A model generated the notes under the pieces. The model ran no database searches. It was given only the letters and a program-made list of their open reading frames with translations, and was not told the DNA's origin. A stretch of DNA of 64,000 nt from Scolanthus callimorphus (taxonomy: Eukaryota > Cnidaria > Anthozoa > Actiniaria > Edwardsiidae), in the NCBI GenBank assembly GCA_033964015.1, contig CM066923.1, forward strand, positions 20,695,739 to 20,759,738, given 5' to 3'. Positions within the stretch are counted from its first letter, which is position 1. Each line of letters opens with the position of its first letter. The position numbers and the translations under genes are program-made. This document shows, in pieces, positions 52,946 to 63,175 of the stretch.

Positions 52946-53980
52946 ACTTTTTATATATACAATCTGAGTTCACGACGTGAACCTGCGTGAAGAAGTATCA
53001 GAATGGTTTCCCTGGCTAGACTTAAAATCAATTACAACTTTTAACTTCAAATGCAAGTATTTTAATTGAATTCGGAATATTTTAGGTACATGAAAAAACT
53101 GCATTCTGATAGCTCGGAAATACAGAAAGCATGAATGGAAATTATTGATAAGGTATTAGTAAGTTGTAAAATCAAGAACGATTTTCACTTGCAGTGAACA
53201 CTGCACACGATTGTTAACGTTATTACCAATAACGCACTCGCCCCGTTTGATGTCGCTAAGTAACGAAAACTCACGTGATTAGTTTTAACCAATGGGGTCC
53301 GCGCATATTGCCTAGTGAACGAAGATTGTATATAATATGGTTACGCGGGCTCTGGGCGCCCATCTCCCCTCCCCTTGGGCTTGCTATACAGGCCAAAATG
53401 TCCCCAAATCGAAGATACTCGTCAAGCCATTTGACATGACAAGTAATTTTAAGTTCGAGATGCATGCTTGACATAGTTGTCCCAAAAGGAGCCTTTGGGT
53501 CTAGCTTAATTGGACACTGACTTCTTCCATCAATTTTAATAAGTAAGTATTTTCTTACCCTTTTTGTGGGAGGTTTATTTAGCAGTTCGGACACTCTAAG
53601 AATATTGCCATCCCTTTCTTTAATTCAAACAAGCAATGTATAAAAGACGTGATTTGTAATAGTGATTTACAAGAGTGGAGGGAGCTTCGGCTCCCAGAGT
53701 AAGAGTTGAGAGAGCCAGCAATAAACAAGGTAATATTACTTCTCTAGTTCCACTCGTTTTGTCTACGTGTGATCTCGTTTTTGCCCCCAAGTTGAAGATA
53801 ATTAGTCTTGTAACAAAATGCAAATTTCGGCTAGTCTTTTTCTCCAAAAAGAACAGGGTCTAGTTTATTCATACGGTCTACGCACGTGGCGCATCTGACC
53901 ATCTTGTCAAACTGCCAGACGTATAGATTAGCCAGTTTTTTTTTTTTTGCTGTTTATTTAGTATTCTTTGTATTAAAAAG
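52946..53980. other. Unassigned stretch
   Basis: No gene recognised. AGTGTTCACTGC-type pairs and ATTACCAATAACG near 53220 are too short to call. Confidence 0.3.
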
Positions 53981-54262
53981 CGCCGGCACGCGTACAGGAA
54001 CAGACCTCGCGCTCGGTTAAAATTGTCTAGCCAATTATATGATTTTCTGAGTAAAGACCTCGGGCTGAGATTTCTCGGTACAGACCCTCTGGTACAGACG
54101 GAACCGCAAAAAAAAAAAAAAAAAAACGCTGAAAAACGCCGGCACGCGTACAGGTACAGACCTCGCGCTCGGTTAATAAGTCGGTTAACATTGTCTAGCC
54201 AATTATATGATTTTCTGATTAAAGACCCAGGGCTGAGATTTCTCAGTACAGACGAGCAAGTC
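53981..54262 (+). repeat. Tandem duplication, 156-bp period
   Basis: CGCCGGCACGCGTACAGG starts at 53981 and 54137. Both units continue with ACAGACCTCGCGCTCGGTTA, GTCTAGCCAATTATATGATT and GGGCTGAGATTTCTC. The second unit has a TAAGTCGGTTAA insertion; an A run separates the copies. Confidence 0.85.
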
Positions 54263-55123
54263 CAGCCAAATTTACTGTGGTTTCATAGTTTTCCCGCCAA
54301 ACGCTCGGGAACGCGCGCCGGCGTTTTTCACTAGCATAACTCACAATAACCGTAATCCAAAACACACCTCAAACGAGTCCTCTCTTTATTTGCCAAATGC
54401 GCTTGAAGATCTCTTTAAGTGCTCAAGAGCGGTCTGATATTTTCCCAAAAAACTGCAGTGTCCGTGACGGGAGGAAGTTATTGGTGGAAATTGAGTGTAC
54501 TTCGAAAGCAAAATTTTAGGGCGTTTAGTTTGACCAGGAGTTTAATTTGGAGAAGACTTTTTGTTATTTGTCTTGGAAATGAAAAAAACTGGAATCATAT
54601 TTCGCTGTGAATTCGCCTATAAAGGGAGAGTGCAAGTCTATTTACAGAATGAGTTGGCGTGGATTGGTTACGAGTTTCAAAGTTGTTCAGTTTCAAGACT
54701 AGCAACAATTCAAAGTTCGATTTTTTTCAGGACAGGGATTACGTTCGTGATTTAGTTGATTCTTGTTCTTGGTTACGTTCTTAGTTCTTGATTGAGCAAT
54801 GACAAACTGCCATGGTAGCAGACCAATCTAACTTAGTCCTAAACAATATACACAGATTATGGATTTGTGATTATATTCTTATGGTTTTCAGTGGCACAAG
54901 ATAAGATGATAAACCAAACCCTTCGGCTTCGATCGAGTTTAGTTTGGTAAGACACTTTATACAGAAAATCTTCCAAAGGCCCAAGTTATACCACCGGTAA
55001 GCGAATAGATTTTTCTAATTGTATGGTTGACATATGCTCAGGTTGCTGGATTAGATTTACGAAACAAATATGTGATGCTGGTTTTGAATTCATCTTTTGA
55101 CTTTTCATTTAACAATGTTTACT
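54263..55123. other. Unassigned stretch
   Basis: No gene or repeat recognised, apart from local GTTCTTGGTTACGTTCTTAG repetition near 54761-54790. Confidence 0.35.
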
Positions 55124-55428
55124 TACTGCGGTTTTCGTAATTCTGCGAACTCTCGCTATTGATTTTCAACCGTAAAACCGCCTTCTGGCTTCCGTCAATC
55201 AAACTCCCGAGTCTTTTCGTCGTTACTCTTTGTGCTTTTTGATTGGCCAGCGCCTAAGCAGTGTTAAAAAGGCTTCCTGTCGCGACAGCAACGTTACGTG
55301 CTGGCCAATCAAAAAGCACAAAGAGTAACGACGAACAGACTCGGGAGTTTGATTGACGGAAGCCAGAAGGCGGTTTGACGGTTGGAAATCGTTAGCGAGA
55401 GTTCGCAGAATTATGAAAACCGCAGTAA
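55124..55428. mobile_element. MITE of the TTCTGCGAACTC family, complete
   Basis: Left TTACTGCGGTTTTCGTAATT then CTGCGAACTCTCGC; right GCGAGAGTTCGCAGAATTAT then GAAAACCGCAGTAA. The arms continue through GGCTTCCGTCAATCAAACTC and TACTCTTTGTGCTTTTTGAT to within about 50 bp of the centre, so each arm is over 120 bp. Confidence 0.9.
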
Positions 55429-56036
55429 CTAAACATGTTTCGCGTCAAAACAAAGTCTACAAAGTTGCCTGTCTGGTTCAATTCATCTAGACAGTTGTCA
55501 TAGCAACGAGCTGGATGGGGAAATCTCCAGACTGCTGCTCGACCAATCAGAGCGCGCGTACTGTCTTTGCCATAGAATAAACAATGCTCTATGTCGCTGT
55601 ATGCAACGATTTACAACGTAATGGGTAAATTCGCACCCTTCTACAAAACTTCTTAGCCTTCGAGTCTGCAAAAATTAAATACACTATAACAAATCAACCG
55701 GCCTTCTAAAAGTACAGGGCATGACGTGTAATTTCAGCATTAAATAACTGTGTCTTTGACTTTGTTGTTGTACTTTTTGCCTGCCTTGGGAGAAACGCGA
55801 TAAAATGCCGCGCTCTTATTGGCTGGGGGCGGTGAGCCGAACACTGACAATTCGATTTTAAAGATTATGTAACCTAGAAACATCACAAGTGAGATAGCAA
55901 TGCTTTAATTTCCATGATGTAAATGTCATACGGGGCAGATACATAAGATCTAGGAATATTGGTGTTTGTTTGGCTTCCTAGTTGACCGTTTGTCTTGAAT
56001 CTCACCTAATCATGCGCTGTTCTATAATTGCCCAAT
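55429..56036. other. Upstream region of the glycosyltransferase gene
   Basis: ACCAATCAGAGCGCGCG at 55542-55558 and a reverse-strand relative near 55808-55827. No other gene recognised. Confidence 0.35.
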
Positions 56037-58472
56037 ACTGTTGCTTGCGCGGAACTTTTTTTATGACCCGTAGATCACTGTTGATTTTGTCCTTTTGTGG
56101 GATTCTCTTCGCCATGTATACAAATTTATCTTTTCTAAAACTCAAGTTGAAAATATTGGAGGACAAAATACAGTTCAAAGTTAATCAAGATTTGCCAAAC
56201 AGTTTCCTGGAATCTGCTGATGGCCGAAACGACTCGGTTGAGAAGAAAGAGATGCCGGGAACAGGAATAAATGTCCGTCTAACTAGCACACACGAGTAAA
56301 TTGTCATCTACTCGTGGTGGAAGAATTGCTACGAAAGATGACGTGATGGACATTGTAATTGAGAGGGGAATTGCAAGGGCCAAGGAGTCAGAGGCAAATT
56401 GCGGTCTTCATTCACATATATGGCATCAGGTCTGTGCCTCTAATATGGATACGTTTTGTCAATACCCTCTTTTCCCAAAAGCCCCATCCTCTATCTCTGT
56501 CATCAAAAGACTAAATTATACGTTAAATACCAATGACTATGGAAGACGCATTTTGGGTACATTTTCCCGCAAGTGTCGGGAAAATATATGTTTGCCGTTT
56601 CATCGGATGATGGGGCGGAAGTCTGGCTCAGCAGGGACAGAAATCCACAAAATTCTAAGAAAATCTGCAACGTCGGTGAGCGAAATGGAACTGTTTTCTC
56701 GAAGATTGGCGACTTTGAAAAGTTCCCTTCACAGAAGTCCAAATTAATAAGCTTAGATCAAGATACGTCCTATTTCATCGATATCATGCATTTTCAGCGC
56801 GGTGGAAGAGATGGTTTTCAGCTTACTTGGAGAATCCCAGGGAACAAAGGGTTTCAAATTATCGATAGCACAAATACAAGACTCTTGGAAGATATTCCAA
56901 GAAAGAATTCCAAGAGGTACAGTGGCAATGTTGTGCAAAGTGCTGCCTGTTTTCGCAGTCGGCACCATCATCAAGTTGAATCTAGACAGGGCACGTTAGC
57001 AAACGCCAAGACCAGATATATCAGCCATGATGAGATTCAAGAAGCATTGCCCTATTGTCCATATAAGCCAAGCTATGTCAGAAAAGAAGCACGGGGTTTA
57101 GGAAGTCATTTAGGCGAAAATTTGGTCTATCAGTACCCCTCTAAGGACGTTAAAGGTTTGGAAAATTATAACATGTGGCACTACAGAGACAAGGTCATTG
57201 CTCCGAAGGAAGCACAAGAGATTGCCAACAACTATATGGACAAACTACATGCTAAATATCCGGGGTGAGTAGCTAATCACAGAATGCTCTAGGCAATTTG
57301 TTTGATAAAATGTGATTATCTTCAAGACGAGAGAGAAGTTCTGAGGACCTTTTTTGATTGCTAAAATCTCAACCAACAAAATGCATACTGTTCATTCAAT
57401 CAGACGAGATGTGAACTTTGTGTTAGGTAGAATTAGTGCCACGTTTTTTATATTTGTTATTCATACTTGTGTGTTAGTATAATGTAATAATTAACCGTCC
57501 AGAGCACAACTTTCTAGAGAGACACGAGAACTTTTTAAAATCACCTTGGTGAGAACTCTTACTTTATCGGTGAAATAGAGCATACATTTGGACCAAACAG
57601 AGCGCGTGTTATATCGAAGCTATATTTAACAACTATAACAATTAGTCGCCGAAGGCGAAGTGACTATCGGTGAATAGTCTCCAAGACGAAGTCGAGGTGA
57701 CTATTCACCGCTAATCACGGAGCCTGAGGCGACTAATTATTTTAGTATAATTGCTCAAGTGATTCATAGAGGTTTTTAGACAAAAACTAGCGTGCACTCC
57801 CAATCCTTATTTCAATGTGATTGTCATAATCACCTGAGGTGATTATTGCGAGAGAAAACGAACCTCTCGACCAAGCAGCGCGCGGAAATTCTTATAATCA
57901 CTTGTGAGTAATTATAATATAGGTGAATAGTGGTGGATATAACCGAGACGGTGGATGTAACCGAGACATAACCAAATCAATAGAATAAAATACGGTGGAT
58001 TAAAAACCTATCGCCTTCGATACTGTTGGTGACACGAGCCACCATTTTGAGAGTTTTCTTAAAACTGTAAATAGTGTCTGATATCTACTATTTTAGGAAC
58101 CAATCAGAGCGCGCGAAAATGACTATTCACTGATTTGGTATATATGTTAATATAAATTTAATATAAATTAATAGTAATTTATGCTTTCCAGAAAATACAA
58201 ACTTCTAAACATTATAAATGTCGAAAAGAAAATGGACAAAACTCTGGGAAGCCGTTTCCTCCTCGAGTTGAATGTTACTCGCAAGGATGAAACACAGCCA
58301 GTGGTAATCTCCGAGTATGTCTACAAAAACCTCTCAAACAACGCCACCTGCTATCCTGAAAATCTTCAGTGGCAGAGGCCAGCCAAAATTGCGTTCATCA
58401 TAACAATGAGGAATCAAGGCCGATGGATGGCGCATTTCTTGGACAATCTAGAAGACCTCTACGTCAGCACAG
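56037..58472 (+). CDS. PA14-containing beta-1,4-GalNAc transferase (B4GALNT3/4-like), 5' part
   Basis: A Golgi type II enzyme that would add GalNAc to glycan ends. A signal anchor (Leu-Leu-Ile-Leu-Ser-Phe-Cys-Gly-Ile-Leu-Phe) follows a short basic tail. Next comes a family segment with Tyr-Pro-Leu-Phe-Pro and Asp-Tyr-Gly-Arg-Arg, then a PA14 domain (Phe-Ala-Val-Ser-Ser-Asp-Asp, Val-Trp-Leu-Ser). Exon 1 ends at 57264 (GTGAGT); exon 2 is 58192-58472 and reaches the catalytic start (Asn-Gln-Gly-Arg-Trp-Met). The join is in phase. Later exons were not seen, so the gene leaves the window. Two frame breaks interrupt exon 1: near 56285-56297, and at 56551-56554, where one T seems missing from ATTTTGGG. 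The start could be any of several Met codons between 55982 and 56064. Confidence 0.8.
56573..57264 (+). CDS. Glycosyltransferase exon 1, longest intact part (PA14 domain)
   Basis: A 230-codon open part beginning in the PA14 domain. It contains Gly-Lys-Tyr-Met-Phe-Ala-Val-Ser-Ser-Asp-Asp and later Asp-Ile-Met-His-Phe-Gln-Arg-Gly-Gly-Arg-Asp (a PA14 core loop), then the linker before the catalytic domain. Confidence 0.8.
57626..57752. repeat. Inverted-repeat element ATTAGTCGCC in the glycosyltransferase intron
   Basis: ATTAGTCGCC (57641-57650) pairs with GGCGACTAAT (57729-57738); CGGTGAATAGTC pairs with GACTATTCACCG inside. Related to 43371-43442. Confidence 0.7.
57966..58144. mobile_element. 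MITE, termini ACCAAATCA, second copy
   Basis: Left ACCAAATCAATAGAATAAAA; right CACTGATTTGGTATATA. It shares a run of about 49 bases with 43831-43880, including ACCAATCAGAGCGCGCG (58099-58115), and ends about 50 bp before the exon 2 acceptor. Confidence 0.7.
58192..58472 (+). CDS. Glycosyltransferase exon 2
   Basis: Acceptor TTTATGCTTTCCAG, donor CAG|GTATTC, in at phase 2 and out at phase 1. Encodes Asn-Val-Glu-Lys, Gly-Ser-Arg-Phe-Leu-Leu-Glu-Leu, and Phe-Ile-Ile-Thr-Met-Arg-Asn-Gln-Gly-Arg-Trp, the beginning of the CHGN-type catalytic domain. Confidence 0.8.
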
Positions 58473-58482
58473 GTATTCATAA

Positions 58483-59152
58483 AATCTTTACTGTGATTTT
58501 CATAATTCTGCGAACTCTACACCGATCAACAAACCGCGGTTTGGCTTCCGTCAATCAAACGAGTGAACACATCTGAGTGATTTCATGGGGCTAGCTAGGC
58601 CTCAAAACAATTTTCAATGTAAAATGCAAACCAAACTCAGAAAACATGTGGACTTGAGTTACTGCGATTTTCATAATTCTGCGAACTCCCACTTGACATT
58701 TCAAACTGCGTTTTGGCTTCCCACGCATGCGTTCTGAGTTTGGTTTGCATTTTACAGTGAAAAATTGCATTTGAAGCCTAGCCCCTATCAGTTCACAAGA
58801 TCCAACAAAACCTCCGTGAAATCACCCATAGGTGCAGGGACGTCAACCCTGTCGCTCGAAAAACCTTGAGACACCAAAATATAGCCCTCATATAGGGCTT
58901 TTGAAACACGAAAATACCAAAATATGTCTAAAATTTGCTGTATTTTAGTGGTCCAGAAGCAAAAAGAAAAAACCTTCGGCAATTTTTCAAAGAAAACCGG
59001 GAGATTTTACTTAAAAACCGGGAGACCGGGAGATGAAGTAAAAAACCGGGAGAGTTGACGTCCCTGCCTTAGGTGTTCACTCGTTTTATTGACTGAAGCC
59101 AAAACGCGATTTGTCGGTCGGTGTAGAGTTCGCAGAATTATGAAAATCGCAG
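58483..59152. mobile_element. TTCTGCGAACTC-family long inverted repeat with two insertions
   Basis: Left ACTGTGATTTTCATAATTCT then GCGAACTCTACACCGATCAA; right TCGGTGTAGAGTTCGCAGAA then TTATGAAAATCGCAGTA. The arms also pair through GGCTTCCGTCAATCAAACG and TGTAAAATGCAAACCAAACT. A half copy of a related element sits in the centre (58667-58735) and a second MITE (58835-59065) splits the right arm. Confidence 0.8.
58835..59065. mobile_element. Nested MITE, termini CAGGGACGTCAAC
   Basis: Left CAGGGACGTCAACCC; right GAGTTGACGTCCCTG. Flanks CCATAGGTG and CCTTAGGTG form a 9-bp duplication with one mismatch. Removing it restores a continuous host arm (ATCACCCATAGGTG then TTCACTCG). Internal AACCGGGAG repeats resemble the CATACCTGCCA family. 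Confidence 0.85.
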
Positions 59153-59240
59153 TACACGGTTTGATTGACAGAAGCCAAAAAGCATTTTACCGTTCGGAAA
59201 TGTGAAGTCGAAGTTCGCAGAATTATGAAAATCGCAGTGA
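59153..59240. mobile_element. Half copy of the TTCTGCGAACTC family
   Basis: GTTTGATTGACAGAAGCC, then AAGTTCGCAGAATTATGAAA and ATCGCAGT. Only the right arm is present; its left partner may be the half copy at 58667-58735. Confidence 0.7.
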
Positions 59241-61213
59241 AGCTGGTTTCCTAGGTCGTATCTGTCGCATTAGTTGAAGTAGTTAACGAATTAGATCTTT
59301 TCTATCGTTTCACGGTCGTCAACAGTGAACAACCCGTTTCAGCAGCTTCCTTTTATCGCACAACTTATACGTAAGAACACAAATATCACTCGGAGGTTTT
59401 GCAAATACTACCGGGTTGCTTAGATGGTTGATGCAGGGTGCAGAATTATGAAAACAGCAGTCATTTCGCCGATGATTATTTGCCGATAATCACGGAGCAT
59501 GTTTATCTAATTATCTGAGTACTTAAAAGGTCCCATGCGAATACAAACAAAAGCATTCCTGTCCACGTAGTAACATAAAATTGAAAGTCAATGAAACAGG
59601 ATCAACGAAGCAGAATATCAAAATGCTAACCAAAATAAAATTTACTATGACTAGTGACTAACTCGGCATCTCTTTTAACAATATCTCTACACAAAATTAA
59701 ATACTTCTATTACTAGCAGTATCTATTGAGATAGTGAGTGCTCGAGCGGAAAGCTACTCTCTTGAAAGTGTTTTGTTTCCATCCTAGTGTATAAAAACTG
59801 AGGCGTCTGAATGTTGTGAACATTCCATGAAATTTAATAAATTATTCAACTGTATACATAATCATTTTCAATGTTGTTGATCAATGTTAGTATCTGAAAC
59901 CAGTGAAAGATGCACTGTTTTTGTAGCTGCTTCAGGAATGTTTCTAGAGTTCTCACAAACAGCCCAGAGAAAAGCACTCTTGTTACAACCGAATTTTTGG
60001 GCTGTTAAACAAAGTTCTTTTATCATGGAATTTTACTCTAACAATTGGACATGAACAGTTGCTGCAACGTTTCTGCAGAGTGATTTGTATTAACATGCGA
60101 ACATCTCCTGTGACTTCTGCTGCAGTTATCCAACTATAGGAGGGGTGTAGACACTTGCATGTTAAATATCAATGTATATGTATGTTTTAGGAATTAGGTT
60201 CGTGTGAAATAATTTCTAAAGCAGGATTTTCCATTGCAGTAGCTCCGTTTCTTGTTTTGGTAGAATATTCTAGCTGTGGATCCATTTTCTTGATCAGTTT
60301 GTTCCAGGTAATATTCTTTAAACTCTTGATGCATAAGCTACAGCACCGACCCAGTTTTTAGATATTGTTTGACTAAGTCAGTCATTTCTGTTCCTGAGAT
60401 AATTATTCCCATAATAATAGACACTGGTGTCTTACAAATTGATGTATATGCTTGGTGTCTTGTACACTCTGTAAAAGCTTCCAGATCCTCTGTTGATTGT
60501 CTTCATTCAAATAATTTTGTCATCATTGTTCAAATAATTATATAGCAACGTGGCCCCTTGCTCCATAATTGCACAACAACTTTTTTTAATGTTGATTGGA
60601 TAGCAATGGTAACAGTTAAGTTTGGTTCCTGTTTTTTTTCTGTGCCATGATAATAAACAGTGTCACTCCCTTCATTTTGTTGCTTGCTCACAGGGCACCG
60701 GTGTACTATACATGTTCAGTCTTGTTATCATTTTCCATATGAAATCACCGGATGCCAACTTGTGACCACTGAAGAGTATGTTGTTACGGGTGATTCATTA
60801 TGCCACTAGGCTGGATCTACGTACAAAAGAAAGGAAAAATAAAAAATAAAGTTAAAATAATAAAAGAAAAAAGAATTTATAATTAGTATGGTTTACTTAC
60901 CTGGGCAAAAACACAATGGATTTAAATGATGATAATTTCATAAGGTGACAGTGCTATTTTTGGAACATCTTTTGCCCCAATTAGTGTATTCAGCTTAATG
61001 TAAGCTGTGGCAACTGTACCAAAATTTATTGGGTTATTAGTTTTTAATAGGTCATTTGGTAATCTGGTCCACAGGCAATTGAAGTGTGAATAGTGCAAGT
61101 GCTGGGGAATTCCCTACTGGCATTGTATTCAGCATTATTACTGCTACAGTATGTACTACAGCAGCTATACTATTAGTTGCTCGGTTATATTGATCGCCCT
61201 TCGCTAATTGATT
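59241..61213. other. Unassigned stretch
   Basis: About 2 kb with no exon or clear repeat recognised. A third exon of the glycosyltransferase was looked for here and not found. Confidence 0.3.
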
Positions 61214-62900
61214 CTATATACTATTAAATGCACTGCAAGTTGCTAGTGCTATCATTTCAAGTCTATTTTCCTCATCTAGACGATATTGTAAGCTTGGTGC
61301 TGATTTTAAGCCAGATAATCGTTTGTAGGTCATTGGTTCTATAACACAAGAAGATAAAGCCTTTACCCTGCTTAAACCAACATATGAAAGACCAAAAGTT
61401 GTTTCTTTCTTTCCAATATCAACCCAGGCTTTGGGTAATGTCAGGCCTTGGCTTTTATGGATAGTTATAGCCCATGCAAGTTTAAGAGGCAATTGCTGCC
61501 TTTCATGAATGCCATCTCCTAGGTAAATGAGCTGATACAGTTATAGGGCATATAGGCACACAAGAAGGAGTTGTGTCACTAATAGATGGACCTCTATAGT
61601 TGTCAAACTGAATAATTACTGCAATGGGTAAATCAGGAGGCTGGTGATCTGTCTGATAGATTATATCTCTCACAATTCCTGTAGCTCCATTACACAGACC
61701 AACACTAGGCCATAAATTCATGGTTAGCATTACTTTAGCACCTTTTGCTAAAACAATAAAAGGTTCTAAACCGGACATTTCATCAGGTTTAACTTTTTTT
61801 TGCCAGTGATGAGGAATGACGAGCATTAATATTGGCAATAGTTTCTCCAAGTTTCTTGAGTTGGTCATAATTGTATTTACCAACTTCTTCATTACTGTAG
61901 AACAACCTTGTAGCATTTTCAAACTCCTCTAAGTTTGGGAGTTTTACTGGTTGGCGGGTTAATAGCAAGTTCCAGTCATCAACAGTTGATTCACCTTTGC
62001 GCAACCGTGAAAGTAAATCACGGAATTTCACTTGATCTGGGTCAGAGCCCTGAACACGCTGATTGACGGTGAGTTTAACAACTTTATCAAACATTCTGTA
62101 TGCAAGATAACCCTGTTCTCCAATGTTATTACTTTTGGCTTAGCATGATAAAGAGGCTTGTCACCTACAGGTGGTAACTGACCAGGATCTCCTGTCAAAA
62201 TTATTGAAAATCCTCCAAATGGCTGATCATAATGACCTGTCACTTGTTTACAACGTTTGTCTATCCAACCAAACATAACTTGGCCTAACATTGAGTACTC
62301 ATCAATGATTATGTACTCTTTACCCTTAAGAGTTTCTTGCAATCTACTCAAGCTTTGTCCTGCAAGGTCTTTATTGCCTCTTGGTCCAACATGAAGTTTT
62401 AACAGGGAATGGATAGTAACTCCTTGTATGTTAAACGAGGCTTTGCCAGTTGTAGCAGTTACTGCACACTTGTGTTTTAAAAGTGCACGAACAGCATTAA
62501 TGAGATAGCTTTTTTCCAGTTCCAGCTACCCCACTTAAAATAAGGCATAGAGATTCCTTGTTGTTTGAAAAATCCTCAGAATGGGACTTTATGATACTAT
62601 ATGCTATGTATTGCATTTCACTAAATGTAGCAGTGTCAATAGTTTCATAATTTGGCTGAGCATTTGAAATGCTCTCTTTTGTCTCTTGAAATCTTTAGTA
62701 CGTGTTCTAACAGAGCTCCTGAAATAATTCTGCATACTATCATTGGTATTCCCTTCCACATGATTAACAGTTTCATCACATAAAAGTACAGAACTACCTG
62801 AGTATTGGGTCATCACAGCTTTCAAAGTTGTGTTTTCACTGGTAGTGTCAGTTGACAATGTTGTGTAAAGCTCATTGGTACTGCAGTATAATGACTGGTT
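61214..62900 (-). pseudogene. PIF1-like DNA helicase, frame-broken, probably transposon-derived
   Basis: A superfamily 1 DNA helicase on the minus strand. Walker A is Gly-Val-Ala-Gly-Thr-Gly-Lys-Ser-Tyr-Leu (62500-62532), and Walker B Ile-Ile-Ile-Asp-Glu-Tyr-Ser-Met (62312-62289). Motif III is Leu-Thr-Gly-Asp-Pro-Gly-Gln-Leu-Pro-Pro (about 62200-62170). Late motifs are Thr-Ile-His-Lys-Ser-Gln-Gly (61471-61436) and Tyr-Val-Gly-Leu-Ser-Arg-Val (61384-61361). Frame changes occur near 62690, at 62505 (six A where five would keep frame), near 62100, near 61810 and near 61540. No Rep domain or other partner was seen. Such genes are often multicopy and linked to Helitrons or other mobile DNA in animals. 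Confidence 0.75.
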
Positions 62901-62956
62901 TGCACCCATGTTGGGTTTATCATTATGCCATGCTAGGCATTGAGTTATTTTGCTTG

Positions 62957-63175
62957 GCTGGTTCTTTACCCAAAGCCATACAGCCATCAGACAATGGGTT
63001 TTGGACTGTTCATTTGATCCCATACGCCACACAGTCCATAGGCGAAGGGCTAAATTGTATAGTTTTGTTGGCTGATTCTTTACCCAAAGCCATACAGCCA
63101 TCAGGCAATGGGGTTTGGACTGTTCATTTGATCCCATACGCCACCAGTCCAGAGGCGAAGGGTTAGTTTGTATAC
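62957..63175. repeat. Tandem duplication, ~114-bp period
   Basis: GCTGGTTCTTTACCCAAAGC (62957) and GCTGATTCTTTACCCAAAGC (63071) each run through CATACAGCCATCAG, TTTGGACTGTTCATTTGATC and GGCGAAGGG. An open minus-strand frame across them is repeat-derived. Confidence 0.85.

Noticed and set aside
59241..61213. A third exon of the glycosyltransferase
   Set aside because: No segment with the expected catalytic continuation and an acceptor in phase 1 could be found.
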